From contig NZ_LMFC01000003.1 in the NCBI RefSeq assembly GCF_001426705.1, positions 695,735 to 759,734 of the forward strand: DNA of 64,000 nucleotides. The letters are read 5' to 3'. Numbering within the stretch: the first letter of the stretch is position 1; every line of letters starts with the position of its first letter. The position numbers and the translations under genes are program-made. Below, piece by piece: positions 42,043-52,822 of this stretch. The notes under the pieces were generated by a model. It saw only the letters and a list, made by a program, of their open reading frames with translations. It did not search any database and was not told where the DNA came from. This DNA comes from Cellulomonas sp. Root485 (lineage in GTDB: Bacteria; Actinomycetota; Actinomycetes; Actinomycetales; Cellulomonadaceae).

Positions 42043-42705
42043 TCAGCCCTCGATCCGCGTCCACTGCCCTTCGGAGACCACCTCGGTCGTGCCGTCCACG
42101 ACCACGATCGCCGTCTGGTCGTCCATGACGTAGGCCGGGACGCCGATCTCGGCGGCCCACCGCTGCGCGTTGGCCAGGGTGTTGGTCGGGAAGACGTCCA
42201 GGTGCGGGAAGATCGAGAAGTCGACGACGCCCAGGGTGCGGTCGTCGGGCGCGGACGGCCACTCGACGAAGAACGACCCGATCCGGGGCGTCATCACCAT
42301 GCTCCCGGCGCTCACTCCGACCCAGACGGTGTCCGGCAGCGACGGCAGCAGATCGGCCAGCCCGGACTCCCGCATCCAGTGCGCCAGGTACGTCGCGTCG
42401 CCGCCGTCGACCAGGAGCACGTCGGCCTCGCGCACCCAGGGAACCCACCGCTCCGCGCCGATGGTGGGCAGGGCGGTGAGCTCGAGGACTCCGAGCGACG
42501 CCCAGCCCAGACCCGAGAAGTGCTGGAACCCGGGCTCGGCGGCCACCAGGCCGCGCACCGACGTCGGTCCGCACATCGGGTGGCCCCACTGCGCGGTCGG
42601 GACGACGAGCGCGGCGCACTCGGAGATCGGCTTGCCGAGAAGCTGCTCGAGCGCCGTGCGGATGCTGGGGTTGGTGACGCCTCCTGACGTCAGCAGGAGC
42701 TTCAC
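42043..42705 (-). CDS. Peptidase E / S51 family dipeptidase-like protein
   Basis: 220 residues. The S51 nucleophile motif is 'VWVGVSAGSMVM', preceded by 'VLLVDGGDATYLAHWM'. 'LGVVDFSIFPHLDV' carries the His region and 'YVMDDQTAIVVVDG' the Asp/Glu strand. Peptidase E cleaves Asp-X dipeptides; other members are cyanophycinase-like. GGAGG precedes the GTG at 42705. The convergent PASTA gene ends 7 bp away. Confidence 0.88.
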   Translation of the reverse strand: MKLLLTSGGVTNPSIRTALEQLLGKPISECAALVVPTAQWGHPMCGPTSVRGLVAAEPGFQHFSGLGWASLGVLELTALPTIGAERWVPWVREADVLLVDGGDATYLAHWMRESGLADLLPSLPDTVWVGVSAGSMVMTPRIGSFFVEWPSAPDDRTLGVVDFSIFPHLDVFPTNTLANAQRWAAEIGVPAYVMDDQTAIVVVDGTTEVVSEGQWTRIEG

Positions 42706-42856
42706 GGTGCCTCCGAGGTCGCGCGGACGAGGGATGTGCCGCGGTGTCGAGATGCAGGACGGTGCGCGGCTCACCGAGAAATTGTCCGCGCGAGACGCTT
42801 TCCTACCTTCAGGGCGCGTCGGCCTGCAAGGGGTCGCGCGGACGAGGGGGTGGCGC

Positions 42857-43537
42857 GTGGGAGGTGTCGTCGGTGGTGTGCTGGCGATCGCTGCCCTGGT
42901 GCTCGTGTGCGCCGTGCCGGTGCTGCTGTCGGTGCGGCGGCGGGCCGTCGACGAGGTGGTGACCCTGGCGTCGGCCGACGGACGGTCGGGGCTGGCGATC
43001 CACCCCGAGCGCGGGCACCGGCTGCTTCCTCTGCTGGCGTGGGCGTTCGCCCTCGGCATGCTGGCCGTCGGTGTCGGGTACCTCCGATCGGCCCCGTACG
43101 CAGCCGCTGTCTTCCTCGCCGTCGGGGCCTTCTTCGTCTACCTGGCCTGGGCCCGCGCCACGGGACGGGCCGGCGACGGCACGCTGACGCTCACCGTGGA
43201 GGGCATCCACCAGCTGTGGGGCGGGTCGGACGTCTTCGTGCCGTGGGACGACGTGCGCGGTCTGGTCACCACGCGCAGGGAGTTCATCGTCGAGACGCAC
43301 CGCCCGGCACGGCGCCGTCGCACGCTGCCGCTGCTCGGCGGACGCCGAAGGATCGTCCAGGCCGACGCCATCTCGATGCCCCACACCTTCCTCCCCCCGC
43401 TGCCGTACCAGGAGATGATCGAGCTGTACGCCACGGTCCCCGAGTCGCGGCAGGAGCTCACCACGGACGAGCCGGTGGAGCGGGCACGCCGTCTCCTGCG
43501 AGAGGACCGGGCCGGCCGCGCGTCGGAACCGTCATAG
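42857..43537 (+). CDS. Membrane protein with cytoplasmic PH-like domain (YcxB-like)
   Basis: 226 residues. TM1 is 'GVVGGVLAIAALVLVCAVPVLLSV'. Two more TM segments follow ('LLPLLAWAFALGMLAVGVGYL', 'YAAAVFLAVGAFFVYLAWARA'), then a C-terminal cytoplasmic domain with strands 'GTLTLTVEGIHQLWGGSDVFVPWDDVRGLVTTRREFIVET' resembling bacterial PH or YcxB domains. Its role is unknown. The GTG at 42857 has GAGGGGG about seven bases upstream. Confidence 0.75.
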   Translation: MGGVVGGVLAIAALVLVCAVPVLLSVRRRAVDEVVTLASADGRSGLAIHPERGHRLLPLLAWAFALGMLAVGVGYLRSAPYAAAVFLAVGAFFVYLAWARATGRAGDGTLTLTVEGIHQLWGGSDVFVPWDDVRGLVTTRREFIVETHRPARRRRTLPLLGGRRRIVQADAISMPHTFLPPLPYQEMIELYATVPESRQELTTDEPVERARRLLREDRAGRASEPS

Positions 43538-43577
43538 CGGCCGACGGAACCCCCCGGGCGGGCGGCCACGAGGGCGG

Positions 43578-43595
43578 CAGGGCCGGAAGGCCCTG
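43578..43595 (+). terminator. Hairpin between the YcxB-like gene and the pyrophosphatase gene
   Basis: CAGGGCC-GGAA-GGCCCTG: a perfect 7-bp stem with a GNRA-like tetraloop, 40 bp past the upstream stop and 33 bp before the pyrophosphatase start. It may terminate or may be part of the next leader. Confidence 0.5.
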
Positions 43596-43627
43596 GTGGT
43601 GCAGGTCAGCGTCCCGCGAGCCTTCCC

Positions 43628-46179
<2,552 letters not shown>

Positions 46180-46183
<4 letters not shown>

Positions 46184-47229
46184 AGATCGCGATCAACTAC
46201 CCGGACGCGCGCGTCGGTCCCGACGGGCACGTCGCGGACCACGACGCCGGCTCGACCTTGGTGCGGCGCCTGCTGCGGATCTTCCCCGGGTCGGCACTGA
46301 TCGGCGACGACCCTCGCAGCGGTGTGGGCTTCGCCGTCCGCCCGCTCGAGCTCGTCGACCCGTCCGAGACCGTCGTGATCAACATGGCGGCCCTCGAGTC
46401 CACGAGCATCTGGCGGACCCTGGCCCGCTCCGGACGCGAGCCGAAGATCATGAACTTCATCTGGAAGAACACGTCCAGCCTCAACCACCCCGTCGAGCGG
46501 GCAGGCATCGCGCTGTCCTGCGCACTGTTCCCCACGTTCGCCAACTCCGAGCGGACCGCGGGCGAGGTCCAGGAGATGATCGACCGCTGGACGATCCCGG
46601 CGATCGCGGAGAAGGCCGAGGTGTCGTGGGTGAACCTCGGCATCCGGCTCGACCACGTGCTCCCACGACGCGACCCCGACGTCCCCGTCGTGCTCTACCC
46701 GGCCATCTACCTGTCGGAGCGCAAGCAGCCGCAGGTGTTCCTCGACGTGGTCGAGCGGCTGGCGCGGCGCACCCCCCTGCGCGTCGAGGCCCGGCTGCAC
46801 GAGTCGCACCTCGCGTCGGAGGCAGCCATGCGCCTCTCGCTGCGCGACTGGGCCTGGGTCGGCCCGCTCACCGCAACACGCGAGGACTACTGGGCGGCAC
46901 TCGCCCGCACCACCGCGTTCCTGGCGACCGCGACCGACGAGTCCTACGGCCTGGAGTACATCGAGGCCCTCGTCGCGGGCGCCGTCGGCGTCCTGCCCGA
47001 CCGTCCGTGGGCTCGCGCGATCCTGCCGGCCGGCTACCCGTTCCTGTACCGCACGACCGCCGAGGCCGAGGCGATGCTGCTGCGGGCGGTCACCGAGCCG
47101 GACGCCTGCCGTCGGGAGGCCGATGCCGCCGCCGGCGGGAGCTTCGCGCAGTGGCTGCGCGCGCGGCACAGCGACGACCGGTTCGACGCCGCCATCGTCG
47201 AGCAGGTCGAGCGCTGGTTCGGCGGATAG
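46180..47229 (+). CDS. GT-B glycosyltransferase-like protein
   Basis: 349 residues. The C-terminal domain has the GT4-type donor-site motif 'ATDESYGLEYIEALVAGAVGVLPDRPWARAILP' (E-x7-E pattern) and 'VVLYPAIYLSERKQPQVFLDVVERLARRTPLRVEARL', as in retaining GT-B enzymes. The N-terminal half 'KIAINYPDARVGPDGHVADHDAGSTLVRRLLRIFP' is a degenerate acceptor domain. The GTG start overlaps the hppA stop (GTGA), so the two are translationally coupled, an unusual partnership. Acceptor and donor are unknown. Confidence 0.8.
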
Positions 47230-47260
47230 GACCGGCCGCGGACCGCCCAGGACGGGTCGG

Positions 47261-47848
47261 TCAGCGGTCGAGACCGGCCGCCGCCTGGGCCGCCGCCTCG
47301 ATCCTCGCGCGGTGGGCGGCCCAGCCGGCGTCGTCGACGTCGATCGTCCTGGCCACGTCCGCGCCGACGGTGCCGTCCAGCTGCTCCCGCACGATGTCGG
47401 CGTGGCCGGCATGGCGGTTGGTCTCCACGAGGACGTGCACCAGCACGTTGAACAGCCGCACGTCCGGCCGCGGCCACCAGGGGACGTAGCCGGGCGCGTC
47501 GATCGGCAGCGCGTCGATGGTGGCGTCCGCGTGCCTGCACGCGCGCTCGTACCCCCCGACGATGTCGGCGCGCGACTCGTGTGCCTCCACCCACAGGCTG
47601 TCGCGGTTCGCGTAGCCGGGATCGTCGTACCGCGGCAACGTCACGGAGTACGGCCGACCGAAGACCGCCCCGAGGTACCACGCCTCGGTCATGGTCAGGT
47701 GCTTGACCAGGCCGAGCAGATTGGTGCCGGTCCTCGTCAGGGGACGCCGTACGTCGTACTCGGAGACGCCGTCCAGCTTGCCCAGCACCGACTGCCGGGC
47801 GGCTCGGATGTCGTCGTGAAGGTACGCCTTGGCGAAGTCGTCGACCAT
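47261..47848 (-). CDS. DinB/DUF664 family protein
   Basis: 195 residues, a four-helix bundle: 'FAKAYLHDDIRAARQSVLGKLDGVSEYDVRRPLTRTGTNLLGLVKHLTMTEAWYLGAVFG', with the metal-site His in 'LVKHLTMTE' and a second pair in 'LVHVLVETNRHAGHADIVREQLDG'. All three His expected for a DinB-type metal site are present. Relatives include mycothiol- or bacillithiol-dependent transferases. Start ATG 47848; GTG 47863 is possible. Confidence 0.88.
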   Translation of the reverse strand: MVDDFAKAYLHDDIRAARQSVLGKLDGVSEYDVRRPLTRTGTNLLGLVKHLTMTEAWYLGAVFGRPYSVTLPRYDDPGYANRDSLWVEAHESRADIVGGYERACRHADATIDALPIDAPGYVPWWPRPDVRLFNVLVHVLVETNRHAGHADIVREQLDGTVGADVARTIDVDDAGWAAHRARIEAAAQAAAGLDR

Positions 47849-47959
47849 GCCGGCCAGCGTCACACCCCGCGCTGGACTTGGCGAGACCCGGCCCGCGCGT
47901 AGAGCTCCAGCTCGGCACGTCGCCGAGAGCGTTCTCGGCGTGAACCGCCATGCTGCGGT

Positions 47960-48292
47960 ATGAGCAGCGTCAGCCGGCGGGTCGCCGAAGCCGTCGCTCG
48001 CGACTTCGGGGCTCACGCACCTGACGTGGTGCGGCGCCTCGAGAAGCTGTCGCTCCACGGGAATCCCGAGCACGAGCGCGTTCACGCGGCGATCGTCTTC
48101 TCGTCGATGGGGGACCTGTGCGAGCTCGATAAGGCGGCAGCGCTTGCGGCGCTCGACTGGCGCGACGTGCTCGTCCATGCCGGGCTTGCCGACGCGGACT
48201 GGCCGAACCGTCTCGACGCGAAGCTCGGCCCCACCAACTCCGGAATCGCCCACAGTCCACCGACCGCGAGGCCACGAGCCGCGGGCAGCTGA
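47960..48292 (+). CDS. Conserved-looking hypothetical protein
   Basis: 110 residues. 'RRVAEAVARDFGAHAPDVVRRLEKLSLHGNPEHERVHAAIVFSSMGDLCELDKAAALAALDWRDVLVHAGLADADWPNRLDAKLGP' is helical and compositionally normal. It resembles small proteins found next to toxin or DUF2510 genes, but I cannot name the family. The C-terminal 20 residues ('TNSGIAHSPPTARPRAAGS') look like frame tail. No strong ribosome-binding site is seen. Confidence 0.6.
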   Translation: MSSVSRRVAEAVARDFGAHAPDVVRRLEKLSLHGNPEHERVHAAIVFSSMGDLCELDKAAALAALDWRDVLVHAGLADADWPNRLDAKLGPTNSGIAHSPPTARPRAAGS

Positions 48293-48378
48293 GCCAGCAC
48301 ATGACCTTGGTCCCGGCGGCGCCGCACATCGAGGACCGACACTGGATCGTCAGACTACGGACGAGGGACTGGATTCGC

Positions 48379-48771
48379 GTGAACGTGAGCACAGCAGATC
48401 AAGCGCAGGGTGGGTCACCGTCGGCGGGATGGCATCCCGACCCCCTCGGCTCGGGCCAGATGCGCTGGTGGGATGGCCAGCAATGGACCGATCGATTCCA
48501 GAGCACGGTGGCGAGCGGCAACCAGCGACCGCCAGGATCGTCGTCGTACGTTTACCACACCGAGCTGCTCAGCATGACGGAGAAGTGGATCGGACGGACC
48601 GGTAGCGGCAGCCATAACTCCTCAGTGCACATTGCACAGCGCTTGACGGACCTCTCTTCACAGGGGTGGGAGTTCATCACGACGACGCGAGTACCGGTCG
48701 TCGGCAAGGTCTTCAAGGCCGACGACGCCCGGACCCTCACGGTGGCGATCTTCCGGCGTCCGGCCCAATAG
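48379..48771 (+). CDS. DUF2510 protein with DUF4177-like C-terminal domain
   Basis: 130 residues from the GTG at 48379 (GTG 48385 or ATG 48301 are alternatives). 'SAGWHPDPLGSGQMRWWDGQQWTDRFQ' is a complete DUF2510 domain, a short Trp-rich beta unit common in actinobacteria. The C-terminal half 'YVYHTELLSMTEKWIGRTGSGSHNSSVHIAQRLTDLSSQGWEFITTTRVPVVGKV... LTVAIFRRP' matches the DUF4177 pattern (strand, helix, 'LxxxGWEF'). No TM segment separates them. Confidence 0.75.
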   Translation: MNVSTADQAQGGSPSAGWHPDPLGSGQMRWWDGQQWTDRFQSTVASGNQRPPGSSSYVYHTELLSMTEKWIGRTGSGSHNSSVHIAQRLTDLSSQGWEFITTTRVPVVGKVFKADDARTLTVAIFRRPAQ

Positions 48772-48932
48772 GACCGCCCCCGCGTTCCCCGCGTGTCGAG
48801 GCCGCCCGCGGTCTAGGTTGGCGAGCGCTCGGTCGGCCGCACCTGATGTCGGCGGACAGCGTCACGCGGCACCCTGTGTCCATCCGGGACACGGTCGGGA
48901 GACGTCGACACCCCGAGCTCCCCGGAGGACCG

Positions 48933-49523
48933 ATGAAGCCGCACACGAGCACGGCCGGCTCCCCCCGCCGCAGGGCTGCCGTCGGGGTCGTCGCGGTGAC
49001 CCTCACGGTCGGGGCCGTCGCGAGCGCGTACGCGCTCGCGGACAACGACCGGCCGGCCGCTGAGGTCACCGCGGGCGACGCCGCGCCCCAGGCGGCGGCG
49101 GACGTCGCGGCGGTGGCGACGGACGAGCCGACGGCGGCGGACGTCCTCGCGGGGGCGGACGAGTACACGCAGGAGCGGTCCGACGCGTTCTGGGATGCGG
49201 GCTACTACATGCAGGACGCGAACGCGCTCGCCGACCTCTGGCACGTCGAGGTCATCGAGGCCAAGGGGCGGGCGGGACAGATGCTGCTCGACGGGCAGCC
49301 CGTGCCGATCGCACCGGGCTCGTCGCTCGACCTGACGGATCCCGACACCATCGCAGAGCTCGAGGCGGAAGCGTACTGGGACGCGGGCTACACGGGTGAC
49401 GACGGCACCGCGCTCGCGGCGCTGTGGAACGTGGATGTCTACGAGGCCAAGGCCACCGCCGGCAAGATGCTCCGCGCCGGGGAGCCACTCCCGATCCCGC
49501 CGAGCGGCACCCCGGTCTCCTGA
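48933..49523 (+). CDS. Secreted or membrane-anchored protein with two WDAGY repeats
   Basis: 196 residues. GGAGG precedes the ATG. The N-terminus 'RRRAAVGVVAVTLTVGAVASAYALA' is a signal peptide or anchor, followed by an Ala/Asp-rich stalk. Two repeats of about 42 residues occupy 86-127 ('FWDAGYYMQDANALADLWHV', 'EVIEAKGRAGQMLLDGQPVPI') and 148-189 ('YWDAGYTGDDGTALAALWNV', 'DVYEAKATAGKMLRAGEPLPI'). Each resembles a small three-helix unit. I do not recognise the family. Confidence 0.78.
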   Translation: MKPHTSTAGSPRRRAAVGVVAVTLTVGAVASAYALADNDRPAAEVTAGDAAPQAAADVAAVATDEPTAADVLAGADEYTQERSDAFWDAGYYMQDANALADLWHVEVIEAKGRAGQMLLDGQPVPIAPGSSLDLTDPDTIAELEAEAYWDAGYTGDDGTALAALWNVDVYEAKATAGKMLRAGEPLPIPPSGTPVS

Positions 49524-49547
49524 CCCCCGCAGTGGCATGCTGACCGC

Positions 49548-50183
49548 ATGCTCGAGGTGCTCACCGGCACCGGCCTGGCGACCGCGGCCGGTCTCAACGC
49601 GTACATCCCCTTGCTCGTCATCGGCGCGCTCGCGCGGTGGACGGACCTCATGGACACACCCGCAGGGTGGGAGTGGCTCACGAACGGGTGGGTCCTGGCG
49701 GTGCTGGCCGTGCTCCTGGCGCTGGAGATCGTCGCCGACAAGGTGCCCGGCGTCGACAGCGTCAACGACATCGTGCAGACGGTCGTGCGGCCCGTCGCGG
49801 GTGGCATCGCATTCGGTGCGGGCTCGAGCTCGCAGACCGCCGTCGTCACGGATCCGGAAGCGTTCGTCGAGTCCGGCCAGTGGGTGCCGATCGTCATCGG
49901 GATCGTGCTGGCCCTCGTCGTGCACGGCGCGAAGGCCACCGCGCGACCGCTCGTCAACGCCGCGACGCTCGGCGCCGGCGCGCCCGTCGCGAGCACGGTC
50001 GAGGACGCGACGAGCGTCGGGCTGTCGTTCGCGGCGATCCTGGCGCCGCTGCTGGTCCTGGTCGCTCTCGTCGGGCTGGTGGTCGTGTGGCTCCGGATCC
50101 GCCGCCGGCGCCGGCGTGGTCGGGTGCCGGAGGGGACGTCGCACGAGGTCTCGCCACCGCCACCCGCGGTCGACCTCCCGTAG
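49548..50183 (+). CDS. DUF4126 family membrane protein
   Basis: 211 residues with four or five TM segments. 'TGTGLATAAGLNAYIPLLVIGALARW' opens the family domain, and 'ALEIVADKVPGVDSVNDIVQTVVRPVAGGIAFGAG' and 'IGIVLALVVHGAKATARPLVNAATLGAGAPVASTVED' are its core. A basic and Pro-rich cytoplasmic tail follows. The function is unknown. It starts 24 bp after the repeat protein and may be cotranscribed. Confidence 0.88.
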   Translation: MLEVLTGTGLATAAGLNAYIPLLVIGALARWTDLMDTPAGWEWLTNGWVLAVLAVLLALEIVADKVPGVDSVNDIVQTVVRPVAGGIAFGAGSSSQTAVVTDPEAFVESGQWVPIVIGIVLALVVHGAKATARPLVNAATLGAGAPVASTVEDATSVGLSFAAILAPLLVLVALVGLVVVWLRIRRRRRRGRVPEGTSHEVSPPPPAVDLP

Positions 50184-50219
50184 CTGCTGCGTGCGACCTC
50201 GGTCGGCGCGGGGTCCTGC

Positions 50220-50660
50220 TCATGCCCGCGGCACGAACGGGTTGCCGTAGGCGGGAGGGCCCGATGGCCGTTCGCCCTGCGCAGACCGGTCGTGGGCGCC
50301 CTGCGGCTGGGCGGGCACGTGGCGGTGTCGGCGGACCCGGCTCAGGACGAGGACGTTGGCAAGGTGGAACACGCCGAGCAGGAGAGCGACCGCCCCGAGC
50401 TTGGAGGCCAGGGCCTCGATGGCCTGCTGGGCTGAGTCGACCGGCTGGCTCACCCGGAGCATGAGCGACACGAAGCCGAGGTTCACGAGGTAGAACCCGA
50501 CGACCAGGAGCCGGTTGGTCGCCGCGGCGACCTTCTCCTCGCCGTGGAAGACGTCGATGAGGAAGACCTCCCCGTTCCGCGTGAGGGTCCTGGCGACCCA
50601 GATCGTCAGCGCGACGCTGACGACGATGTAGACGAGGTAGGTGATGACGGTGGGGTTCAT
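50220..50660 (-). CDS. Small three-TM membrane protein, uncharacterised
   Basis: 146 residues. TMs are 'VITYLVYIVVSVALTIWVARTL', 'RLLVVGFYLVNLGFVSLML' and 'LGAVALLLGVFHLANVLVLSRV', with the conserved-looking loop 'TRNGEVFLIDVFHGEEKVAAATN' and a Pro/Arg-rich tail. AGGAG lies seven bases before the ATG at 50660. Two palindromes (50705-50722, 50743-50756) sit in its promoter, so it is under a dedicated TetR-like repressor that is not encoded nearby. Confidence 0.78.
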   Translation of the reverse strand: MNPTVITYLVYIVVSVALTIWVARTLTRNGEVFLIDVFHGEEKVAAATNRLLVVGFYLVNLGFVSLMLRVSQPVDSAQQAIEALASKLGAVALLLGVFHLANVLVLSRVRRHRHVPAQPQGAHDRSAQGERPSGPPAYGNPFVPRA

Positions 50661-50704
50661 CGGGTCGCTCCTGGGCGCGGGCGGCAGCCGAGTGGTCGTC
50701 GGCC

Positions 50705-50756
50705 AGTTGAACGTGTTCAACTCCTCGGACGTAGCCCGCAGTTTGAACATGTTCAA
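50705..50756. promoter_or_regulatory. Two TTGAACnnGTTCAA palindromes, probable TetR-family operators
   Basis: AGTTGAACGTGTTCAACT (50705-50722) and TTGAACATGTTCAA (50743-50756) are near-perfect and perfect palindromes with centres 36 bp apart. Both fit the TnnAACnnGTTnnA pattern known for KstR-type TetR regulators. They lie 45-96 bp upstream of the ATG at 50660 and also upstream of nothing on the + strand. Confidence 0.8.
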
Positions 50757-50766
50757 GTGACGCTGG

Positions 50767-51348
50767 TCACGGTGGGTGAGGGGCGCCGAGAGCGGTGAGC
50801 CGGTCGGCGACGTCCATCGCCAGGGCGAGCTGGTGGTCCAGCGCGGGTGCGCTCCCCCACCAGGACACCGACGTGACGACGAGCCCCTCGCGGGTCACCT
50901 GGATCGACCAGAGCTCGGCGGGACGCACGATGCCGTCGCCGTGCACGGCATCCGGCCAGTGCTCGACCCGGTGCCGGAGCCCGGCGTCGAGGATCCCGTG
51001 CGGATCCGTGTACGCGTACCGCTCCTCGGCGGCGGGCGACGAGGAGCGTCCTGCGAGGCGGCCGAACCAGGCCGCGATCCGGCGCAGGTCGGAGTGCGGT
51101 CCAGGCCGGTGCACGTCGAGGGTCGGCGACCCGGCAGGGGGCACCGTCCGCAGCGCCGGGCAGACCCACCTGACGAACGAGGCGGGGTTGTTCTCGCCGT
51201 CCGGGATGCCCTCGCTGAGATCGCAGTACCAGGCCGGAGGCTCACCCGCGGGCTGGAGGCGAGCCGTGTGCGCGCCCCTCCGGGTCACGACCAGGCCGCG
51301 AGCGCGCGCCACGTCGTCGATGAAGCCGTGTGACGGGGCCGGCACCAT
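50767..51348 (-). CDS. Uncharacterised protein, third gene of the RidA-VOC operon
   Basis: 193 residues. 'SHGFIDDVARARGLVVTRRGAHTARLQPAGEPPAWYCDLSEGIPDGENNPASFVRWVCPALRTVPP' and 'HSDLRRIAAWFGRLAG' suggest a mixed alpha/beta soluble protein, ending 'LWSIQVTREGLVVTSVSWWGSAPALDHQLALAMDVADRLTALG'. I know no family. Its ATG shares a base with the VOC stop (TGATG), so the three genes RidA-VOC-this are translated as a coupled set. Confidence 0.7.
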   Translation of the reverse strand: MVPAPSHGFIDDVARARGLVVTRRGAHTARLQPAGEPPAWYCDLSEGIPDGENNPASFVRWVCPALRTVPPAGSPTLDVHRPGPHSDLRRIAAWFGRLAGRSSSPAAEERYAYTDPHGILDAGLRHRVEHWPDAVHGDGIVRPAELWSIQVTREGLVVTSVSWWGSAPALDHQLALAMDVADRLTALGAPHPP

Positions 51349-51752
51349 CACGTCGCCGTGCGCAGGGCGTCGTCGGAGGTCAGCAGGACGACGTGCCCGT
51401 CCGGGTCGTCGACCATCGCGGCGTACGGCCCAGACGTCTGCTCGGGTGGCATCCGCCCGTGGTACCCGGCGGCGGTCAGCGTGGCATACGCGGCGTCGAC
51501 CGCGGCGTCGTCGCCGAGGTAGAACTCGAACAGCGCCCCGTAGCCCGCGCCCGTCGGCAGGGCGTGGTCGGCGTCGTACCTGGCGGCGAACACGGTGTCG
51601 AAGAAGATCGTCACGCCGCTGCCCATCCGGTGCAGGACGAACGGCTTGGCATCCTCGGTCGCCGGGATGTCGAGACCGAGCAGCCGGTAGAAGCGCAGCG
51701 CGGTCGGCATGTCCCGCACGATCATCCCGACCATGCTCAGCTGGATCTCCAC
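51348..51752 (-). CDS. VOC family protein
   Basis: 134 residues: 'EIQLSMVGMIVRDMPTALRFYRLLGLDIP', 'FVLHRMGSGVTIFFDTVFAARYD', 'FEFYLGDDAAVDAAYATLTAAGY' and 'PYAAMVDDPDGHVVLLTSD'. This is a complete glyoxalase/bleomycin-resistance-like fold. The GTG start at 51752 lies just after the RidA stop, and its GAGG ribosome-binding site is inside the end of the RidA gene. Confidence 0.85.
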   Translation of the reverse strand: MEIQLSMVGMIVRDMPTALRFYRLLGLDIPATEDAKPFVLHRMGSGVTIFFDTVFAARYDADHALPTGAGYGALFEFYLGDDAAVDAAYATLTAAGYHGRMPPEQTSGPYAAMVDDPDGHVVLLTSDDALRTAT

Positions 51753-51754
51753 CG

Positions 51755-52141
51755 TCAGGCCTCGGGCAGGAGGGCGACCGCCTCGACCGAGACCAGCAGA
51801 CCGCGAGGCAGGACCACGTTCGCGGGCGGCGACCGGGCCGGCGGCGGCGTCGGCATGTGGCGCGCGTACACGGCGTTGAGCGCGGCGAAGTCGGCGACGT
51901 CCGCGTAGAAGATCGTCGTCTTGACCAGGTGGTCCATCGACGAGCCGGCCGCCTCCAGGGTCGCCGCGATGTTGCGCAGCGCGCGCTCGGTCTGTGCCTC
52001 GATCCCGTCGGCGACGGCCCCGGACACCGGGTCGATCCCGGCGGTGCCGGAGACGAAGACGAACCCGCCCGCGACGATCGCCTGGCTGTAGGGTCCCAGC
52101 GCTGCCGGGGCATGGTCGGTGTGCACGGCCTGTCTGTTCAT
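51755..52141 (-). CDS. RidA family protein
   Basis: 128 residues with 'APAALGPYSQAIVAGGFVFVSGTAGIDPVSGAVADGIEAQTERALRNIAATLEAAGSSMDHLVKTTIFYADVADFAALNAVYARHM', a textbook RidA N-terminal region (GPYSQA). In the C-terminal substrate loop the catalytic Arg position reads 'PARSPPANVVLPRGLLVSVEAVAL', where Arg in 'ARSPPANVVL' is in the expected place. It could hydrolyse enamine/imine intermediates. It is the first gene of a three-gene operon. Confidence 0.9.
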   Translation of the reverse strand: MNRQAVHTDHAPAALGPYSQAIVAGGFVFVSGTAGIDPVSGAVADGIEAQTERALRNIAATLEAAGSSMDHLVKTTIFYADVADFAALNAVYARHMPTPPPARSPPANVVLPRGLLVSVEAVALLPEA

Positions 52142-52182
52142 AGGGCCTGCCTACCACTGCCGTCCCGGCGGGGGTGGGTGGC

Positions 52183-52686
52183 TCAGTGACCCGCCGTGTC
52201 GAACGCGGGCGCGAACCGCAGCTCGCCGCTCGGCGAGGGGCCCGAGAAGGCGAGGTGCTGGACGATGGCCCGGTCCAGTCCTTGGTGCGAGAGCGGACCG
52301 TTGCCCGTGAAGCCCATCCGCCCGTAGATGTCCGGATCGCCGATCAGCGCGCACCCCCGCGCCTCGCGGGCCCGCAGCCGGCGCAGACCCTCGGCCACGA
52401 GCGCCCGACCGATACCCCGCCGTTGCCGGTCGATCCGGACGGAGATCGGCCCGAGCCCGAACCAGCCGTCGTGCGACCCGTCGATCGTCACGGGCGAGAA
52501 CGCGACGTGCCCGACGACGTCGCCCTCGTCCTCCGCCACCAGCGAGAGGGTCAGGTCGCCGGACGCCCGGAGCGACCGGATGATCGGCGCCTCGGAACCG
52601 TCGCTGAACGACTGCGGCTCGAAGGCGTCGACGGTCAGCCGATCGATGGCGTCGACATCGTCGGGGCGTTCGGGTCGGATCAGCAC
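52183..52686 (-). CDS. GNAT family N-acetyltransferase
   Basis: 167 residues from the GTG at 52686 (GGAG six bases upstream). Opening 'LIRPERPDDVDAIDRLTVDAFEP', motif A 'GPISVRIDRQRRGIGRALVAEGLRRLRAREARGCALIGDPDIYGRMGF', and the closing 'LAFSGPSPSGELRFAPAFD'. The pattern is that of the YhbS-like group (predicted protein or small-molecule acetyltransferase). Confidence 0.9.
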   Translation of the reverse strand: MLIRPERPDDVDAIDRLTVDAFEPQSFSDGSEAPIIRSLRASGDLTLSLVAEDEGDVVGHVAFSPVTIDGSHDGWFGLGPISVRIDRQRRGIGRALVAEGLRRLRAREARGCALIGDPDIYGRMGFTGNGPLSHQGLDRAIVQHLAFSGPSPSGELRFAPAFDTAGH

Positions 52687-52822
52687 CGTCGTCTCCTGCT
52701 CGCGGACGCGCCCAGCTCGGGCGCGCCTCGCAGCGTAGGTCCGGGTGGCGCGCAGCCGAAGCGGATATGCCACGGCGCGGCATCGGCGAGCGCCCTGGGA
52801 CGGGCCGGCCGACCGGGAGTCC

